A DNA stretch of 25,242 nt from an uncultured Alphaproteobacteria bacterium (GTDB lineage Bacteria; Pseudomonadota; Alphaproteobacteria; RF32; CAG-239): positions 1 through 25,242 of the forward strand of contig CAJUCZ010000025.1 in assembly GCA_910585375.1 (NCBI GenBank), given 5' to 3'. Below, piece after piece: positions 22,408-25,242 of this stretch. The notes under the pieces were generated by a model, which saw only the letters and a program-made list of their open reading frames with translations, had not been told where the DNA came from and ran no database searches. Within the stretch, counting starts at the first letter, position 1, and every line of letters begins with the position of its first letter. The position numbers were made by a program, and so were the translations under genes.

Positions 22408-25041
22408 ATGAAAAAAGAAGTTGTTGCGAAAACTGAGCAAAAAAACGATAACGGCGCCAAGAGCATTGAGGATTTGAACGCCTTGATCGCAAAAGTCAGC
22501 GCCGCACAGAAAGTTATGGCGACATTCAGCCAGGCACAGGTTGACAAGATTGTCGAAGCGATGGCAATTGCAGCCAACAGCCACCGTATTCCGCTGGCAA
22601 AAATGGCCGTTGAAGAAACCGGCATGGGAATTGTGGAAGACAAGGTGATTAAAAACCACTTTGCCGCCGAGGAAATTTTTAACAAATATCGCCATGCCAA
22701 AACCTGCGGCGTGATTGAGCATGACACCACCAACGGCATTACAAGAATTGCCGAACCACTCGGTGTGATTGCCGGTGTTATCCCGACGACCAACCCGACA
22801 TCCACGACCATTTTCAAAAGCATGATTTCACTCAAAACACGCAACGGCATTATCTTTTCTCCGCACCCGCGGGCAAAAAAATGCACGGTTGAGACCGCCC
22901 GTCTGATGCTGGAAGCCGCTGTTAAAGCCGGTGCACCGGAAAATATTATCGGTTGGATTGAGGAACCGACAATTGAGGCCACGCAGCACCTGATGAGTCA
23001 TGACGGCATTAACCTTATTCTGGCAACCGGCGGACCGGGCATGGTCAAATCGGCTTATTCTTCCGGCAAGCCTGCTCTCGGCGTGGGCGCCGGAAACGTT
23101 CCCGCCATTATTGACGAGACGGCCGATATTAAAATGGCGGTCAGTTCCATTTTGATGAGCAAGACTTTTGACAACGGCATGATTTGCGCTTCCGAGCAAT
23201 CAATTATCGTCCATAAAGACATTTATGATGCAGTTAAAGACGAGATGCAGTATCGCGGCGCCTATATTCTGAGCAAAAAGGAAAAAGAAAAAGTTGCCAA
23301 GACAATCATTATTGACGGCAAATTAAACGCCAAAATCGTTGGTCAGCCCGCTTATAAAATTGCCGAAATGGCCGGCGTTAAAGTTCCCGAAGACACAAAA
23401 GTTCTGATTGGCGAAGCTGAGAAAATCGGCACGGAAGAAGAATTTTCTTATGAAAAACTTTCTCCGGTTCTGGCCATGTACAAGGCCGATGATTTTGAAC
23501 AGGCTGTTTTTATGGCGCGCGATCTGGTTAATTTTGCCGGACCGGGACATACCTCCGTCCTTTATACCGCTGATCACAACAAAGACCGCATAGCCCGTTT
23601 CAGTGAAGTTATCGAGACCGGGCGTATGCTTGTGAACACCCCGTCTTCCCAAGGCGGTATCGGTGATTTGTACAACTTCCGCCTTGATCCGTCGCTCACT
23701 TTGGGTTGCGGTTCCTGGGGCGGCAATGCAGCCAGTGAAAACGTAGGAGTAAAACACTTGTTAAATATTAAAAATGTTGCTGAAAGACGCGAAAACATGC
23801 TCTGGTTCAGAGTTCCCCCGAAAATTTACTTCAAACAGGGCGCTGTCGGCGTTGCTTTGCGCGAACTTTGCGGCAAGAAAAAAGCGTTGATTATCACTGA
23901 CAAGCCTTTATTCCAGCTCGGCTACACCAACAAAATCACTTCCGTTCTGGAAGATATGGGTATTGCTTTTCAGATTTTCTCCGAAGTCGCGCCGGATCCG
24001 GACACGGATACCGTCAACCGCGCTTTGGTTATGTGCCGCAGTTTTGAGCCGGACGTTATTATTGCGCTCGGCGGCGGTTCTCCGATGGATGCGGCCAAAA
24101 TCGTCTGGTTGATGTATGAACATCCGGATGTTAAATTCGACGATTTGGCAATGCGTTTTATGGATATTCGCAAACGTGTCTGCATGTTCCCTGATTTAGG
24201 CTCCAAGGCTTATATGGTTGCCATTCCGACAACCTCCGGTACAGGTTCGGAAGTTACGCCGTTTGCCGTTATTACCGACTCTAACACGCATATCAAATAT
24301 CCGATTGCCGATTATGCGTTGACACCGAATATGTCAATCATTGATCCTGATTTGGTTTTGAGTATGCCGCGCGGTCTGGCTGCCGCTTCCGGTATTGACG
24401 CACTGACCCATGCTCTGGAAGCTCTGGCTTCTATTCTGGCAACGCCGTTTACCGATGGTATTGCTTATGAAGCCATCCGCCTGATTTTTGACAATCTGGA
24501 GCTTTCAGTCAACGATGGCGCCAACAACCCGAAAGCCCGCGAAAATATGCATTATGCCGCCACAATGGCCGGTATGGCTTTTGCTCAGGCTTTTCTTGGC
24601 GTTTGCCACTCAATGGCGCATAAGCTCGGCAGTGCTTATAACATTCCGCACGGGATTGCCAATGCGCTGATGATCAGCGAAGTCATTAAGTTTAATGCCA
24701 ACGACAAACCGACCAAGCAGGGAACTTTCTCACAGTATCATTATCCGGAAGGAAAGAGAAGATATGCTAAAGTTGCCGAATTTCTGAATCTCGGCGGCAA
24801 AAACGATGATGAGAAAGTAGCCAATCTGATTAAGGCTATTGAAAAACTGAAGAAAAGCATTAACATTCCGGCTTCTATCAAAGATTGGGGCGTGGATGAA
24901 AAGGCTTTCCTTGACGGTTTGGACGAGTTGTCGGAGTTGGCGTTTGACGACCAATGCACCGGCGCTAACCCGGCTTATCCGTTGATTTCGGAAATTAAGC
25001 AGATGTACCTGAACGCCTACTACGGCACCGAACGTCGGTAA
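22408..25041 (+). CDS. adhE: bifunctional acetaldehyde-CoA/alcohol dehydrogenase AdhE
   Basis: An 877-residue fusion enzyme that turns acetyl-CoA into ethanol in two NADH-using steps, a fermentative route for recycling NAD+. The N-terminal aldehyde dehydrogenase domain has the catalytic Cys260 (in M-I-C-A-S-E-Q) and the nucleotide loop G-V-I-A-G-V-I-P-T-T-N-P. The C-terminal iron-dependent alcohol dehydrogenase domain has GGGSPMDAAK for NAD and metal ligands in GIDALTHALEA and C-H-S-M-A-H-K with N-I-P-H-G. AdhE normally assembles into long helical spirosomes. The start at 22408 is preferred over a TTG 48 bases earlier because AAAGGGG lies just upstream. No terminator separates murE and adhE, but the 113-base gap may hold a promoter. 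Confidence 0.96.
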   Translation: MKKEVVAKTEQKNDNGAKSIEDLNALIAKVSAAQKVMATFSQAQVDKIVEAMAIAANSHRIPLAKMAVEETGMGIVEDKVIKNHFAAEEIFNKYRHAKTCGVIEHDTTNGITRIAEPLGVIAGVIPTTNPTSTTIFKSMISLKTRNGIIFSPHPRAKKCTVETARLMLEAAVKAGAPENIIGWIEEPTIEATQHLMSHDGINLILATGGPGMVKSAYSSGKPALGVGAGNVPAIIDETADIKMAVSSILMSKTFDNGMICASEQSIIVHKDIYDAVKDEMQYRGAYILSKKEKEKVAKTIIIDGKLNAKIVGQPAYKIAEMAGVKVPEDTKVLIGEAEKIGTEEEFSYEKLSPVLAMYKADDFEQAVFMARDLVNFAGPGHTSVLYTADHNKDRIARFSEVIETGRMLVNTPSSQGGIGDLYNFRLDPSLTLGCGSWGGNAASENVGVKHLLNIKNVAERRENMLWFRVPPKIYFKQGAVGVALRELCGKKKALIITDKPLFQLGYTNKITSVLEDMGIAFQIFSEVAPDPDTDTVNRALVMCRSFEPDVIIALGGGSPMDAAKIVWLMYEHPDVKFDDLAMRFMDIRKRVCMFPDLGSKAYMVAIPTTSGTGSEVTPFAVITDSNTHIKYPIADYALTPNMSIIDPDLVLSMPRGLAAASGIDALTHALEALASILATPFTDGIAYEAIRLIFDNLELSVNDGANNPKARENMHYAATMAGMAFAQAFLGVCHSMAHKLGSAYNIPHGIANALMISEVIKFNANDKPTKQGTFSQYHYPEGKRRYAKVAEFLNLGGKNDDEKVANLIKAIEKLKKSINIPASIKDWGVDEKAFLDGLDELSELAFDDQCTGANPAYPLISEIKQMYLNAYYGTERR

Positions 25042-25134
25042 CGCCCTCTGCGGGTGAGGCTTCAATTGTCACCTCATTGCCCTGAATACTGCGTTGCTCC
25101 GGCAGGATGTGTGACGAAAGACGTGCTTTGAATG

Positions 25135-25163
25135 GGAAGGGAGGATTTGTACCTCCCTTTTCC
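25135..25163 (+). terminator. terminator after adhE
   Basis: The stem GGGAGG (25139-25144) pairs with CCTCCC (25152-25157) around ATTTGTA, extended by flanking A/T pairs, and is followed by TTTTCC. It lies about 95 bases after the adhE stop. The bases between have small stems such as GGTGA/TCACC but nothing recognised. Confidence 0.7.
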
Positions 25164-25215
25164 TTATCTCTGAATTCACTTTTTCTTTTTATTTTCTCAT
25201 CAGGAGATGTTTAGT

Positions 25216-25242
25216 CCTCTCCTTCCCTCTCCTTCCCTCTCC
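25216..25242. repeat. 10-base tandem repeat at the window end
   Basis: The unit CCTTCCCTCT occurs twice in full (25221-25230 and 25231-25240), preceded by a partial copy CCTCT and followed by CC at the last base. It is pure pyrimidine on this strand and runs off the end of the window, so its total length is unknown. Confidence 0.8.

Overview
The window looks like a chromosomal piece of a Gram-negative, anaerobic or fermentative, probably host-associated bacterium. The evidence is an autotransporter with an outer-membrane barrel, a MurE ligase with the DNPR motif of meso-diaminopimelate-adding enzymes, the fermentation enzyme AdhE, and HydE, a maturase of [FeFe]-hydrogenase. A near-perfect sigma-54 promoter and this gene mix would fit an uncultured gut alphaproteobacterium, but that placement is inference from recalled similarity, not from a database search. 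The window begins inside a tRNA-Lys gene and ends inside a pyrimidine-rich short tandem repeat.

Layout. 1-2083: partial tRNA-Lys(UUU) with terminator, a possible structured RNA, a MATE efflux gene broken by one base in an A6 run, and a highly folded leader in front of it. 2084-5881: a 1265-aa autotransporter with its own consensus promoter and terminator. 6022-7152: two abutting half-size ChrA genes. 7361-8967: three short or unassigned genes: an 84-aa Cys/Ser/Lys-rich protein with a DUF2934-like head, then a reverse-strand pair of 76 and 280 aa. 8957-10429: hydE and an unassigned 109-aa gene, both reverse. 10503-13489: a sigma-54-type promoter with a 219-aa unassigned protein, a protein of about 505 aa built from helical repeats with a 110-aa duplication, and a membrane-anchored J-domain protein. 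Each of these three has its own promoter-like sequence and terminator. 13522-16173: queH, an APC permease and an unassigned 260-aa protein. 16246-20754: a compact reverse-strand run in the order DUF1847 protein, Cys-rich single-span protein, MFS transporter, ABC-F ATPase, EamA transporter, with gaps of 55, 8, 40 and 2 bases, plausibly one operon. 20882-25041: murE and adhE.

How the genes fit together. HydE and AdhE point to fermentative disposal of reducing power as hydrogen and ethanol, although no hydrogenase, hydF or hydG is in view. The MATE, ChrA, MFS, EamA and APC proteins make this a transporter-rich segment. No insertion sequence, phage, CRISPR array or toxin-antitoxin pair was recognised. 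The least explained part is 7.4-13.5 kb, which holds several unassigned, individually regulated genes.
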